From the NCBI RefSeq assembly GCF_900182665.1, contig NZ_FXTL01000011.1, forward strand, positions 1-64,000: a stretch of 64,000 nt of DNA, read 5' to 3'. Source of the stretch: Propioniciclava tarda (GTDB lineage Bacteria > Actinomycetota > Actinomycetes > Propionibacteriales > Propionibacteriaceae). The notes beneath the pieces were generated by a model. The model did not search any database. It was not told where the DNA came from and was given only the letters and a program-made list of their open reading frames with translations. The position numbers and the translations under genes are program-made. This document shows positions 54,081-62,713 of this stretch, in pieces. How positions within the stretch are numbered: position 1 is the stretch's first letter; each line of letters begins with the position of its first letter.

Positions 54081-54565
54081 GACTCCACGCGGTAGACCAG
54101 CGCCGTCGCGATCGCGGCGACGCCCTCGCCGCGTCCGGTCAGCCCGAGCCCGTCGGTCGTGGTCGCCGACACGGTGACGACCGCGCCGAGGGCGTCCGAC
54201 ATCGCCTTCTCGGCTTCGGCCCGACGGGACGCCAGCCGCGGCCGGTTCCCGATGATCTGCACCGCGACGTTGCCGATGGCCCAGCCGGACGCCGCGATTC
54301 GCCTCGCCGTCTCCGCCAGGAAGGCCGCCCCGGACGCCCCCGCCCACTCCGGCTCGGACGTCCCGTAGTTGCTGCCCAGGTCGCCCAGCCCGGACGCCGA
54401 GAGCAGCGCGTCGCACGCCGCGTGGGCCGCGACATCGCCGTCCGAGTGACCAGCGAGGCCGCGCGGCTCGTCCGGGAAGTGCAGGCAGGCGACGTGCATG
54501 GCCACGCCATCAGCGAGCGCGTGGACGTCGGTCCCGACACCGACCCTGATACCCAATTCAGACAT
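54077..54565 (-). CDS. ispF: 2-C-methyl-D-erythritol 2,4-cyclodiphosphate synthase
   Basis: The 162-residue enzyme forms the cyclic diphosphate of the MEP isoprenoid pathway. [11 protein letters not shown] holds the zinc ligands Asp and His, [19 protein letters not shown] the third histidine and conserved loop, [17 protein letters not shown] the substrate loop, and [20 protein letters not shown] the CDP-binding C-terminus. FGTSDP is varied to YGTSEP. Its ATG lies inside the ispD 3' end (8-base overlap), so the two are coupled. Third gene of carD-ispD-ispF. Confidence 0.97.
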   Translation of the reverse strand: MSELGIRVGVGTDVHALADGVAMHVACLHFPDEPRGLAGHSDGDVAAHAACDALLSASGLGDLGSNYGTSEPEWAGASGAAFLAETARRIAASGWAIGNVAVQIIGNRPRLASRRAEAEKAMSDALGAVVTVSATTTDGLGLTGRGEGVAAIATALVYRVES

Positions 54566-55262
54566 CTGCCCTCGCTATCGCCTCGGCGAGCACCAGGTCC
54601 AGGGGCTCGGTGATCTTCATCGCTTCGCGCGCGCCCTCGACCAGCACCACGGAATGCCCGGCGTGCTCGCAGGCCGCCGCATCGTCGGTGACTGCGACGC
54701 CGTCGCGCGCGATCAGTTCGTGGGCGGCCCGGAGGGTAGCCAGGTCGAAGCCCTGCGGGGTCTGGACGGCCCGTAGCGTCGCGCGATCCACCACGGACGA
54801 GCCACCGGGCAGCACCTGCCGGACCGAGTCGATCACGGTCGTGACGGGGATGACCGCGGGCGCCCCGCCCTGCACCGCGGCGATCACGCGCGCAACGACG
54901 GCAGCGGGCACGAGCGCGCGGGCCGCGTCGTGGACCAGCACGACCCGGCACCCAGCCAGGGACGGATCGGCGGCGACGGCGTCCAAGCCCAGACGGACGG
55001 AGTCCTGACGCTCGGCGCCGCCGCGGACCAGCCGGACGGGGACCGGCGCGGACGCGAGCGCCGCGGCGAAGGCGTCCTCGGTGCCAGCCGCGACGACGAC
55101 GACCGCGTGCGTGCAGCCGCCCCCGGCGAGCTGCTCGACGGAGCGCAGGACGAGGGGGCGTCCGGCGATCTCGCGGAGCGCCTTGGGGACCTCGCCGCCC
55201 AGCCGGACGCCAGAACCGGCCGCCACCACGAGGGCGACGACCGGCTCTGTTGGCTCAGTCAT
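54558..55262 (-). CDS. ispD: 2-C-methyl-D-erythritol 4-phosphate cytidylyltransferase
   Basis: The 234-residue enzyme transfers CMP to methylerythritol phosphate. It has [20 protein letters not shown] with the nucleotide-binding GxRxG-K motif, [24 protein letters not shown]-like [13 protein letters not shown] and [20 protein letters not shown], then [20 protein letters not shown]. All are expected of IspD. It lies ten bases after carD and overlaps ispF, forming the actinobacterial carD-ispD-ispF operon. Confidence 0.96.
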   Translation of the reverse strand: MTEPTEPVVALVVAAGSGVRLGGEVPKALREIAGRPLVLRSVEQLAGGGCTHAVVVVAAGTEDAFAAALASAPVPVRLVRGGAERQDSVRLGLDAVAADPSLAGCRVVLVHDAARALVPAAVVARVIAAVQGGAPAVIPVTTVIDSVRQVLPGGSSVVDRATLRAVQTPQGFDLATLRAAHELIARDGVAVTDDAAACEHAGHSVVLVEGAREAMKITEPLDLVLAEAIARADV

Positions 55263-55272
55263 GCGGCTGACT

Positions 55273-55758
55273 CTACGACGCGAGCACCTCGTCGAGCAGA
55301 ACCTCGGCGCGATCCTCGGCGACCTTCTCGGCCAGCGCGAGCTCGGAGACCAGGATCTGGCGGGCCTTGGCCAGCATGCGCTTCTCGCCGGCGGACAGCC
55401 CGCGCTCGCGCTCGCGACGCCACAGGTCGCGGACGACCTCGGCGACCTTCATCACGTTGCCGGAGTGCAGCTTCTCGAGGTTGGCCTTGTAGCGACGCGA
55501 CCAGTTCGTGGGCTCTTCGGTGTGGGGCGCACGCAGCACGCTGAAGACGCGCTCGAGGCCGGCGGCGTCGACGACGTCACGGACGCCGACGTCTTCGAGG
55601 TTCGAGATCGGGACTCGCACCACGAGGTCGTTCTGGCCAACGATGCGGAGCACGAGGTAGAGCTTATCTTCGCCCTTGATGGTTCGAGTTTCGATATCTT
55701 CGATCACCGCGGCGCCGTGATTGGGGTAGACGACGGTCTCACCAACAGCAAAAGTCAT
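55273..55758 (-). CDS. carD: CarD family RNA polymerase-binding transcription factor
   Basis: The 161-residue protein begins [20 protein letters not shown], the RNA polymerase beta-subunit-binding RID domain (to about 55), followed by the helical DNA-binding domain with [20 protein letters not shown] (including the conserved Trp that touches promoter DNA) and [20 protein letters not shown]. CarD stabilises open complexes, especially at rRNA promoters, and is essential in mycobacteria. It is the first gene of carD-ispD-ispF. ATG 55758 is certain from homology. A near-consensus promoter lies upstream. Confidence 0.97.
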   Translation of the reverse strand: MTFAVGETVVYPNHGAAVIEDIETRTIKGEDKLYLVLRIVGQNDLVVRVPISNLEDVGVRDVVDAAGLERVFSVLRAPHTEEPTNWSRRYKANLEKLHSGNVMKVAEVVRDLWRRERERGLSAGEKRMLAKARQILVSELALAEKVAEDRAEVLLDEVLAS

Positions 55759-55785
55759 GTAATGGACCCCTTCCCTGGGACCCTC

Positions 55786-55814
55786 AGTGTAGCACGACCC
55801 GGGCGGGGATCCAA
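55786..55814 (-). promoter_or_regulatory. carD promoter
   Basis: On the minus strand TTGGAT (-35, 55809-55814) and TACACT (-10, 55786-55791) are separated by exactly 17 bases. Transcription would begin around 55779, giving a leader of about 20 bases. Confidence 0.75.
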
Positions 55815-56065
55815 AATCATTTGCCCTTGTCAGAGGCACATTCGAGGTCTTGACAACCCGCACAGGATGTGTCCCGGGGTGAACCTCTCGGCCAGTCAAC
55901 CCTATCCACTTAGGGACCGCGCCGCGATGGACGCCACGCCGTCGTTCCGTCCTGGGCGGAAGGCTCGTGACCCGATCGTCTTGTTCCGGGACGCGGCCTT
56001 GAAGCTGACGCTGAGCGGTCTGCTCGGTATCCTGACCGGAGTCCTCAGCCCTTCAGGAGTCACCC

Positions 56066-56584
56066 ATGCCACGGATCGGCCAGTCCCGTACCCTCCGCGT
56101 CGCAGCGGCCGGAGCCGCGCTCGCGGCGTCCCTGACCCTGACCGGGTGTGGCTTCGACGTCCAGACGCTCCAGCCCTACACCCCGGCGCAGGGCGTCAAC
56201 ATCGACGTCGCGAACGGGCCGAAGATCCGCAACATCCTGGTGATCGCCAACTCCTCCGGCAAGGGACGCCTCTCGGCCGCCCTGGTCTCCCAGAGCAGCC
56301 CGGACGCGCTGGCGTCGGTCACCGGAACCGCGCTCAAGACGGACGGGACGCCCGGGGACGCCCTCACCATCGGCAGCACCCATGTGACGCTGCCTGCCGG
56401 ACGCTTGGTCGTGTTGACCGGCACCGACGCGCCGACCATCACGGTCGCCAGCCCGGACCTGACGCCCGGCCACAACGTCCGGCTCAAGCTCACGTTCGCC
56501 TCGGGCGCGATCACCGAGATCACGGTTCCGGTCGTGGACGCCAAGGTCCCGATGTACGCGACGGCAGCCCCCGAGCTGGCGTAA
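56066..56584 (+). CDS. LpqE-like lipoprotein
   Basis: The 172-residue product has a lipoprotein signal (LRVAAAGAALAASLTLTGCG, lipobox LTGC, lipidated Cys about 28). The mature part reads DVQTLQPYTPAQGVNIDVAN, then IRNILVIANSSGKGRLSAAL and repeated Thr/Val-rich beta strands, an immunoglobulin-like or copper-chaperone-like fold. Position opposite carD-ispD-ispF matches lpqE next to carD in mycobacteria, which supports the name. It would be anchored on the outer face of the membrane; function is unknown. AGGAG lies seven bases before ATG 56066. Confidence 0.8.
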   Translation: MPRIGQSRTLRVAAAGAALAASLTLTGCGFDVQTLQPYTPAQGVNIDVANGPKIRNILVIANSSGKGRLSAALVSQSSPDALASVTGTALKTDGTPGDALTIGSTHVTLPAGRLVVLTGTDAPTITVASPDLTPGHNVRLKLTFASGAITEITVPVVDAKVPMYATAAPELA

Positions 56585-56587
56585 GCC

Positions 56588-56793
56588 TCACCTCGTCGGG
56601 GACGCCGCGGCGCGGCCTGCGACGTCGAAGAGTCGTCGGACGAGCCACGCGAGAGCTCCAGACGCCGCCGGCGCCAGCACGAACACCAGCGATACCGCAG
56701 ATGCCAGGGCGTGCCCGAATCCCGACGCCTGGGCCAGCGCGAACGCGTTCGTTGCTGCTTGGACGGCGATGGAGTCGTAGATACTTGCCCGCG
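56588..56793 (-). pseudogene. C-terminal remnant of an MFS transporter
   Basis: A minus-strand frame ending at TGA 56588-56590 reads SIAVQAATNAFALAQASGFG, then HALASAVSLVFVLAPAASGA and LAWLVRRLFDVAGRAAA. This looks like the last membrane helix and tail of a DHA-type MFS exporter. There is no start, and the frame loses sense at about 56793, exactly where a MocR remnant begins on the other strand. I infer that both genes lost their 5' halves in one deletion. Confidence 0.5.
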
Positions 56794-57266
56794 AACTCCG
56801 CCCCCAGCCTGCGCGTCGGCTATCTCGCCGCCCGTAGCCCTGCGCTGAGTCGGCTGCAGACTGCTGCCATCACCGACTGCCTGTTCGTGGCGCGTCCGCT
56901 GCAGGAGACCGCGGCGGAGCTGCTGTCGTCGCCTGAGTGGCCGCGTCATCTCGGACGCCTCCGGCGCCAGCTCGGCGCACGCCGCGACCACCTCCTTGAG
57001 GTGCTCGCCCGCTGCTGGCCGAGCGACGAGGCCGTGACACGTCCCCGGGCCGGGCTGCACCTGTGGGTGCCGTGCCGGCGGGCTGGATCTCGTCAGCCCT
57101 GACCGCCCGCGCGCTGGACCTCGGCATCGTGATCGGCGACGGGACCTTCGCCTTCGCCGACGAGGCCCCCACCGAGCACGTCCGGATGAGCTTCGGGGCG
57201 GTTACCGAGGCCACTGCCGAGGCGGCCGTCCAGCGGCTCGCCTCCTCGCTGGATCAGGCGCCGTAG
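56794..57266 (+). pseudogene. C-terminal remnant of a MocR/PLP aminotransferase-like gene, frameshifted
   Basis: From about 56794 the frame reads NSAPSLRVGYLAARSPALSR, then [30 protein letters not shown] and GLHLWVP, the last third of a MocR-type regulator after the PLP lysine. Near 57070 it shifts frame: the continuation VPAGWISSALTARALDLGIV and HVRMSFGAVTEATAEAAV is in a different frame, ending at TAG 57266. The helix-turn-helix and the PLP-binding half are missing. The 3' end overlaps the prs stop by 13 bases. Confidence 0.65.
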
Positions 57267-58213
57267 GTGTCCTCGTCGGAGAACAGGCGGCTGACCGACT
57301 CTCCCGAATGAATGCGCTTGATGGCCTCTGCGAACAGCGGAGCCACCGAGAGGACCGTGAGCTTGTCGACGGCGTCCGTCTGGGGAACCGTGTTGGTCGT
57401 CACGATCTCGGAGATCGCCTCGCACGCGTTCAACCGCTCGGGCGCCTTGCCGGTGAACAGGCCGTGGGTGCAGGCGACCCGGACGCTGTTGACGCCGTAC
57501 TCGCAGATCTTGTCGATGAGCGCGACGATCGAGCCGGCGGTGGCGATCTCGTCGTCGAGCACGATCACGTCCTTGCCCGCAACGTCCCCGACGATCGTGT
57601 CGATGATCACCGATTCGTCCGTTTGGCGGCGCTTCGAGCCGGCCGCGAGGCCGACGCCCAGCATCCGAGCGAAGCTCCCGGCCGGCTTGGCGTTGCCGAA
57701 GTCGGGTGACACGACGACCCCGTTCGAGAGGTCCATGGTGTCGAGGAAGTGCTGGGCCAGCGTCGGCAGCGCCGACAGATGGTCGACCGGGACGGAGAAG
57801 AAACCGTGCACCTGCTCGGCGTGCAGCGCCATCGTGACGACCCGCGTGGCCCCGGCTGCGCCGATCAGGTCGGCGACGAGGCGTCCGCCGATGGAGATGC
57901 GGGGCGCGTCCTTCTTGTCGCTGCGCGCGTAGGCGTAGTGCGGGATCACCACGTTGATCGACCCCGCGGACGCCCCACGCGCGGCGTCCGTCATCATCAG
58001 CAGCTCCAACAGGTTCTCCTGCGTCGGCGGAACCAGCGGCTGAATGATGTAGACGTCCGTCTTGCGGCAGTTCGCGCGCAACTGCACCTGCAAGCAGTCG
58101 TTGCTGAACCGTTCGAGACGGGACGGCGACAACGGCTCGTCCAGCAGCGCGCACACTTCCTCGGCGAAGGCGCGGTGCGCGTGGCCTGAAAAGACGGTGA
58201 TCCGGTCGTTCAC
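57254..58213 (-). CDS. prs: Ribose-phosphate pyrophosphokinase
   Basis: The 319-residue enzyme makes PRPP from ribose 5-phosphate and ATP. ITVFSGHAHRAFAEEVCALL is the N-terminus, IQPLVPPTQENLLELLMMTD and VVIPHYAYARSDKKDAPRIS hold the catalytic flexible loop, and GKDVIVLDDEIATAGSIVAL is the PRPP-binding site. VVVSPDFGNAKPAG has PDFGNAK where most have PDxGGVx. The GTG at 58213 has no ribosome site but a TAACCT six bases upstream, so the mRNA is probably leaderless. It feeds nucleotide, His, Trp and NAD synthesis. Confidence 0.93.
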   Translation of the reverse strand: MNDRITVFSGHAHRAFAEEVCALLDEPLSPSRLERFSNDCLQVQLRANCRKTDVYIIQPLVPPTQENLLELLMMTDAARGASAGSINVVIPHYAYARSDKKDAPRISIGGRLVADLIGAAGATRVVTMALHAEQVHGFFSVPVDHLSALPTLAQHFLDTMDLSNGVVVSPDFGNAKPAGSFARMLGVGLAAGSKRRQTDESVIIDTIVGDVAGKDVIVLDDEIATAGSIVALIDKICEYGVNSVRVACTHGLFTGKAPERLNACEAISEIVTTNTVPQTDAVDKLTVLSVAPLFAEAIKRIHSGESVSRLFSDEDTYGA

Positions 58214-58219
58214 GCGCTC

Positions 58220-58225
58220 AGGTTA
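58220..58225 (-). promoter_or_regulatory. Putative -10 element, leaderless start of prs
   Basis: TAACCT on the minus strand ends six bases before GTG 58213. The remaining gap to 58436 has no supported gene, although a short coding-like run occurs on the + strand around 58250-58340. Confidence 0.5.
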
Positions 58226-58436
58226 GCCGGGACGTCACCCGCTGAGGGTGAGGCCTGGCTCGCGGACGCCTCGGCCTTCTCCGCATCGGTCAAGGCCCTT
58301 GACTGGGTGCTCGACGTCGCGGCAAACCGGGAGTCTCAGCACCCAGTCGCACCCGCCGACACGGGCGGCACGCCCGCAGGGACTCGCGTCACGGGTCGAG
58401 GCGTCGGGCCGGCACGCAGCGGGGGGTCAGCAAGAC

Positions 58437-59114
58437 CTAGGCGTCCAGCTTGTACCCCAAGCCCCGGACGGTCGTCAGCCGGACGGGGTTCCCCGGGTCA
58501 CGCTCGATCTTCGCGCGCAGACGCTTGATGTGGACGTCCAGGGTCTTGGTGTCGCCCACGTAGTCGGCGCCCCAGATGCGGTCGATGAGCTGGACGCGCG
58601 TGAGGACGCGTCCGGCGTTGCGCAGCAGCATCTCGAGCAGTTCGAACTCCTTGAGAGCGAGGCGCACGGGCTGCCCGTCGACCCAGACCTCGTGACGCTC
58701 TACGTCCATCCGCACGCCGGACGCCTCGATCAGGTCGGGCAGGAGTTCGGCGTCCGTGCCGCGCCGCAGGACCGCGCGGATGCGGGCGACCAGCTCGCGG
58801 TGGCCGAAGGGCTTCGTGACGTAGTCGTCCGCGCCGAGTTCCAGCGCCACGACCTTGTCGATCTCGTCGTCGCGGGCGGTGACCATGATGATCGGGACGC
58901 TGCTGCGCTGCCGAAGGCGGCGGCACACCTCGGTGCCGGTGAGCCCCGGCATCATCAGGTCGAGCAGGACGATGTCGGCGCCATGGCGGTCGAACAGCGC
59001 GAGCCCCTCGGTGCCGTCCGCGGCGACCAGCACCTCGAAGCCTTCGCGCTTGAGCAGGTAGCTCAGGGCGTCGCGGTAGGAATCCTCATCCTCCACGATC
59101 AGGACGACACTCAT
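58437..59114 (-). CDS. regX3: OmpR-type response regulator RegX3
   Basis: The 225-residue regulator has a receiver domain with VLIVEDEDSYRDALSYLLKR, the phospho-Asp in IVLLDLMMPGLTGTEVCRRL, and MVTARDDEIDKVVALELGAD with DDYVTKPFGHRELVARI. The winged-helix DNA-binding domain has LKEFELLEMLLRNAGRVLTR and TKTLDVHIKRLRAKIERDPG. This closely fits RegX3 of mycobacteria, which responds to phosphate limitation with SenX3. ATG overlaps the senX3 stop (ATGA). phoU is divergent and gpmA lies nearby, as in mycobacteria. Confidence 0.93.
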   Translation of the reverse strand: MSVVLIVEDEDSYRDALSYLLKREGFEVLVAADGTEGLALFDRHGADIVLLDLMMPGLTGTEVCRRLRQRSSVPIIMVTARDDEIDKVVALELGADDYVTKPFGHRELVARIRAVLRRGTDAELLPDLIEASGVRMDVERHEVWVDGQPVRLALKEFELLEMLLRNAGRVLTRVQLIDRIWGADYVGDTKTLDVHIKRLRAKIERDPGNPVRLTTVRGLGYKLDA

Positions 59115-60247
59115 GCTTGACCTTCCTCTCCTGGCTTGGTCGCGGGCAACCGCAGGGTGAACGTGGAGCCCGCGCCGGGCTTGCTCCACACCGAGATCGT
59201 GCCGCCGTGGCCCTCGGCGATCTCCTGGACGATCGACAGCCCCAGGCCGGTGCCGCCGGTCGCCCGGCTGCGCGCGTAGTCGGCCCGGAAGAACCGCTCG
59301 AAGACCCGGGCCGCGTCGTCCGGGCTCAGGCCGATGCCGTTGTCCGAGACGGCGATGTCGACCCAGTCGACCCCCTCGTCGGTGACGGCCTTGGTGGTGA
59401 CGACGACGCGCGCCTTCACCTCCGAGTACTGGATGGCGTTCTGGATCAGGTTCACGATCGCGGTGCCCAACTGCTCGGGGTCGGCGAACACCGTCAGCCC
59501 CGACTGACCCGACACCGTCAGCGACACCTCCCGGCCGTCGGCGAGCGTCTGACACCGCTCGATCGCATCCCGGACGCGAGCGTCCACGTCCGTCGGCAAC
59601 GCGGACGCCAGCGCGGGGCGTCCCTGAATGATCGACAGGGCGAGGATCTGGCGGACCAGCGCCGCGAGGCGTCCGGCCTCTGACGAAATCTTGCCGGCGA
59701 AGTGGGCGACGGCGTCCGGGTCGTCCGCGGCGCCCTCGACCGCCTCGGCCAGCAACGAGATCGCGCCGATCGGCGTCTTGAGCTCGTGGGTGGCGTTCAT
59801 CATGAAGTCGCGGGCCGACTCGGCAGCGCGGAGCGCCTGGCCTCGGTCGTCGGCCACGACGAACACGCGTTCGTCGCCGAGCGCGACCGTGCGGATCGCC
59901 AGTTGAGCGCCGGGACGCCCCAGGCGTCCGGGGACGTCGACGTTGAGGACGCCGTCCTGATCGTCGCGCCGACAAGCGCGAACGGCGTCCAGGACGGCCG
60001 GGAGGCCGATCCGGGTGCCGCGGACGAGTCCGGTGCGCTCCGCGGCCGGGTTGGCGGCCAGGAGTTCGTCGTGCCGTCCCACGATCGCGGCCGCGGAGCG
60101 CAGGACGCCGATGACGGCGTCCAGTTCGTGGGGCTCGACTGCGGGGGCGACGGGGACGGCCGAGCGACGCAGCAACGCGACCATGACGGCGGCACCGGCC
60201 AAGAGGCCGAGGACGACGCCGAGCGCCGCAGCGGCCAGGGGACTCAT
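59111..60247 (-). CDS. senX3: Sensor histidine kinase SenX3
   Basis: The 378-residue kinase has one N-terminal membrane segment (AAAALGVVLGLLAGAAVMVA), a PAS-like region (about 40-140), the phospho-accepting His in DFMMNATHELKTPIGAISLL, and the ATP-binding domain with LGTAIVNLIQNAIQYS, DIAVSDNGIGLSPDDAARVF and GGTGLGLSIVQEIAEGHGG. The layout matches SenX3, which with PhoU senses phosphate transport. Leaderless: TATGAT lies six bases before ATG 60247. It is coupled to regX3. Confidence 0.92.
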   Translation of the reverse strand: MSPLAAAALGVVLGLLAGAAVMVALLRRSAVPVAPAVEPHELDAVIGVLRSAAAIVGRHDELLAANPAAERTGLVRGTRIGLPAVLDAVRACRRDDQDGVLNVDVPGRLGRPGAQLAIRTVALGDERVFVVADDRGQALRAAESARDFMMNATHELKTPIGAISLLAEAVEGAADDPDAVAHFAGKISSEAGRLAALVRQILALSIIQGRPALASALPTDVDARVRDAIERCQTLADGREVSLTVSGQSGLTVFADPEQLGTAIVNLIQNAIQYSEVKARVVVTTKAVTDEGVDWVDIAVSDNGIGLSPDDAARVFERFFRADYARSRATGGTGLGLSIVQEIAEGHGGTISVWSKPGAGSTFTLRLPATKPGEEGQA

Positions 60248-60253
60248 GCTTGG

Positions 60254-60259
60254 ATCATA
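60254..60259 (-). promoter_or_regulatory. -10 element of senX3-regX3 (leaderless)
   Basis: TATGAT on the minus strand, close to the TATAAT consensus, ends six bases before ATG 60247. Confidence 0.65.
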
Positions 60260-60319
60260 AGGGGGTCCGCTGGTGACTTTCGGCCCCGGAAGGCCTGCCG
60301 AGGGGGCTGCACGCCAAGG

Positions 60320-60348
60320 GTTCGCCGGGCGTTCACCTGCTGTTCGCA
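60320..60348 (+). promoter_or_regulatory. Triple PHO box upstream of phoU
   Basis: GTTCGCC-GGGC-GTTCACC-TGCT-GTTCGCA: three direct repeats at 60320, 60331 and 60342 with an exact 11-base period. The form GTTCACC-N4-GTTCACC is the actinobacterial phosphate-regulon box bound by PhoP/RegX3. It ends 30 bases before a CATAAT -10 element (60378-60383), placing it where an activator would sit. Confidence 0.8.
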
Positions 60349-60377
60349 TGCGCGTCCAGGCGGGCACGCGGACGGCC

Positions 60378-60383
60378 CATAAT
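60378..60383 (+). promoter_or_regulatory. -10 element of phoU
   Basis: CATAAT, five of six matches to consensus, lies 47 bases before ATG 60431; no good -35 is seen, as expected for an activated promoter. Confidence 0.55.
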
Positions 60384-60430
60384 GTCGCTGGCGACCAGTG
60401 CCACCGGCACGACAGGAAGGAAGGGCGAGC

Positions 60431-61096
60431 ATGCGCGCCGACTATCGCGAGGCCCTCACCGGCGTGAGCACGGACCTCGTGCAGATGGCGGACTTGGTCC
60501 GCGAGGCCGTGTCCGTGGCGACGACCGCGCTGCTGCAGGCTGACCTGGCCGCCGCGGAGCAGGTCATCAGCGGCGACGCCCACCTGGACGCGCTACACGA
60601 CGACCTCGAGTCCCGGTGCTTCGTGTTGCTGGCCCGGCAGGCCCCCGTCGCCGGCGAGCTCCGGACCATCGTGGCCGCCCTCCGCATGGTCGCCGACCTG
60701 GCCCGCATGGGCGATCTCGCCGCGCACGTCGCCAAGATCGCCCGCATGCGGTACCCCAAGCACGCCGTCCCGGATTCGATGGTGCCGAACTTCCAGCGCA
60801 TGTCGAGCCTGGCCGAGGAGATGGTCGCCATGGCGTCCAAGACCCTCGCAGAGCGCAACGTCCTGGACGCCGAGAAAATGGCCGACAACGACGAAGAGGT
60901 CGACAACCTGCGGACCATGCAGTTCCGCAAGCTGCTCGACGACTCCTGGGAGCACGGCGTCGAGGCGGCCGTCGACTGCGCGCTGTTGGGGCGCTACTAC
61001 GAGCGCATCGCCGATCACGCGGTGATCCTCAGCTCGCGCGTCATCTACGTCGTCACCGGCCTGCACCCCGAGGGCGACAACTGGTCGATCGCCTGA
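60431..61096 (+). CDS. phoU: Phosphate signalling protein PhoU
   Basis: The 221-residue helical protein has two PhoU repeats. MRADYREALTGVSTDLVQMA and VAALRMVADLARMGDLAAHV are in the first, with the metal-binding acidic patch; EKMADNDEEVDNLRTMQFRK and DCALLGRYYERIADHAVILS are in the second (ALLGRYYERIADHA is diagnostic). PhoU links the Pst transporter to the SenX3 kinase and keeps the system off when phosphate is plentiful. GAAGGAAGG precedes ATG 60431. The PHO box upstream suggests that RegX3 controls it. Confidence 0.95.
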   Translation: MRADYREALTGVSTDLVQMADLVREAVSVATTALLQADLAAAEQVISGDAHLDALHDDLESRCFVLLARQAPVAGELRTIVAALRMVADLARMGDLAAHVAKIARMRYPKHAVPDSMVPNFQRMSSLAEEMVAMASKTLAERNVLDAEKMADNDEEVDNLRTMQFRKLLDDSWEHGVEAAVDCALLGRYYERIADHAVILSSRVIYVVTGLHPEGDNWSIA

Positions 61097-61107
61097 CGCG
61101 TCCGGCT

Positions 61108-61113
61108 CATACT
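61108..61113 (+). promoter_or_regulatory. Putative -10 element, leaderless start of the 61119 gene
   Basis: CATACT ends five bases before ATG 61119. Confidence 0.45.
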
Positions 61114-61118
61114 GACGT

Positions 61119-61730
61119 ATGAGTAACGAGCGCTTCCGGGCCCTCTGGGACGGCCACGCGGCGTCCTATGACCGCCAAACCCTGTGGTTGGAGCGACGGC
61201 TCTTGGGGTCGAGCCGTCCCTGGGTCTGTTCGCGGGCGTCCGGACGCGTCCTGGAGCTGGGCATCGGGACCGGTCTGAACCTCCCTTACTACTCGGCGGA
61301 CGTCGCACTGACCGGCCTGGACTGGTCGCCGCGCATGCTGGATCAGGCCCGGGACGCCGCCGCGCGGCTGCGGCGTCCGGTCGAGTTGGTCCCGGGGGAC
61401 GCCGTCGCGCTGCCGTTCGCCGACGGGACGTTCGACACGGTGCTGTCCACGTACCTGCTGTGCAGCGTGGCCGACGTCAGGGTGGTGCTGGCCGAGGCCC
61501 GTCGGGTGCTGGTGCCCGGCGGACGCCTCTTGCTCGCCGACCACGTTGCGCCCGCGAGCCGGGTGCTGCGTCTGGGCGCACGGCTGGTCGAGCGGGTCAC
61601 GGTCCCGAGCCACAACGAGTACCTGACGAGGCGTCCGCTGGAGGGGCTTGAGGCTTCCGGCTTTCGGATCGTCGAGACCGAGCGCGCGCACTGGGGCGTC
61701 AGCGAGCGGGTGCACGCGGCGGCGGTCTAG
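61119..61730 (+). CDS. Class I SAM-dependent methyltransferase (UbiE/Methyltransf_11-like)
   Basis: The 203-residue product has FRALWDGHAASYDRQTLWLE, typical of UbiE-like enzymes, SAM motif I VLELGIGTGLNLPYYS, LTGLDWSPRMLDQARDAA, the post-motif VPGDAVALPFADGTFDTVLS and VLVPGGRLLLADHVAP. Relatives methylate lipids, quinones or small molecules; the substrate cannot be told. It lies 22 bases after phoU but probably has its own promoter. Confidence 0.88.
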   Translation: MSNERFRALWDGHAASYDRQTLWLERRLLGSSRPWVCSRASGRVLELGIGTGLNLPYYSADVALTGLDWSPRMLDQARDAAARLRRPVELVPGDAVALPFADGTFDTVLSTYLLCSVADVRVVLAEARRVLVPGGRLLLADHVAPASRVLRLGARLVERVTVPSHNEYLTRRPLEGLEASGFRIVETERAHWGVSERVHAAAV

Positions 61731-61792
61731 CTCCCCTGGCCTCGCGTCAGCGCAATGAAGTGCACGCGGCCAGACGCTCAGGGCACTGAAAC

Positions 61793-61821
61793 TCACGCCC
61801 TAGCGCACTGGACAGTGCGCT
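61793..61821. terminator. Hairpin between convergent methyltransferase and gpmA genes, with a 16-base repeat
   Basis: AGCGCACTG at 61802-61810 pairs with CAGTGCGCT at 61813-61821. The 16-mer TCACGCCCTAGCGCAC at 61793-61808 that leads into it recurs exactly at 6959-6974. Confidence 0.6.
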
Positions 61822-61956
61822 GACACGGCGACCTTGGGCGGCCGGAACCGAGACTGATGGCCGGTGCCCGACACGCAGCACAGCACCGGGACGGTTGCGC
61901 GTCCGGGTGCTGCGCTGATCCGCGACAAGAGGGAAGCCGCGCGTGCGGCGTCCGAC

Positions 61957-62706
61957 TTACTTCTTCTTGCCCTGGTTCTTGACCGCCTCGATCGCGGCAG
62001 CGGCGGCCTCGGGATCGAGGTAGCGGCCCGGACCGATCGGGGCGAAGTTGTCGTCCAGTTCGTAGAGCAGCGGGATGCCGGTCGGGATGTTCAGGCCCGC
62101 GATATCGGCGTCCGAGATGCCGTCGAGGTGCTTGACCAGCGCGCGCAGGCTGTTGCCGTGAGCGGTGACCAGCACGACCTTGCCGGCGGCGAGATCGGGC
62201 TTGATGTCGGACTCCCAGTACGGAAGCATCCGCGCGACGACGTCGGCGAGGCACTCGGTCTGCGGACGCTCGTCAGCCGGGATGTCGGCGTAGCGGGGGT
62301 CGTTGTACTGGCTGAACTCGGAGTCCTTGTCGAGCGGCGGCGGCGGGGTGTCGTAGCTGCGGCGCCACAGCATGAACTGCTCCTCGCCGTACTTCGCGAG
62401 CGTCTCGGCCTTGTCGAGACCCTGCAGTCCGCCGTAGTGGCGCTCGTTCAGGCGCCAGCTGCGGGTGACCGGGATCCAGTGGCGATCGCAGCCGTCCAGC
62501 GCCAGGTACGCGGTGTGGATCGCGCGGCGCAGCAGCGACGTGTGCAGTTTGTCGGGCAGCAGCCCCTCGGCCTTGAGCAGCTCGGCCGCGCGGCGTCCCT
62601 CGGCCTCGCCCTTGGCGTTGATGTCCACGTCGACCCAGCCGGTGAACAGGTTCTTTTGGTTCCACTCGCTCTCGCCGTGGCGAAGCAGGATCAGCTTGTA
62701 CGTCAT
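61957..62706 (-). CDS. gpmA: 2,3-bisphosphoglycerate-dependent phosphoglycerate mutase
   Basis: The 249-residue enzyme interconverts 3- and 2-phosphoglycerate in glycolysis. [20 protein letters not shown] has the phospho-accepting His in [21 protein letters not shown] and [20 protein letters not shown] are conserved, and [20 protein letters not shown] has the second catalytic His. It sits beside senX3-regX3-phoU as in mycobacteria (gpm1). A TAGGGT lies seven bases before ATG 62706; the GGGTGGGGG there could also serve as ribosome site. Confidence 0.97.
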   Translation of the reverse strand: MTYKLILLRHGESEWNQKNLFTGWVDVDINAKGEAEGRRAAELLKAEGLLPDKLHTSLLRRAIHTAYLALDGCDRHWIPVTRSWRLNERHYGGLQGLDKAETLAKYGEEQFMLWRRSYDTPPPPLDKDSEFSQYNDPRYADIPADERPQTECLADVVARMLPYWESDIKPDLAAGKVVLVTAHGNSLRALVKHLDGISDADIAGLNIPTGIPLLYELDDNFAPIGPGRYLDPEAAAAAIEAVKNQGKKK

Positions 62707-62713
62707 GTCCCCC

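Noticed and set aside
58250..58340. Coding-like run on the + strand (EAWLADASAFSASVKALDWV)
   Set aside because: No start, no recognisable family and no continuation; insufficient to call even a pseudogene.
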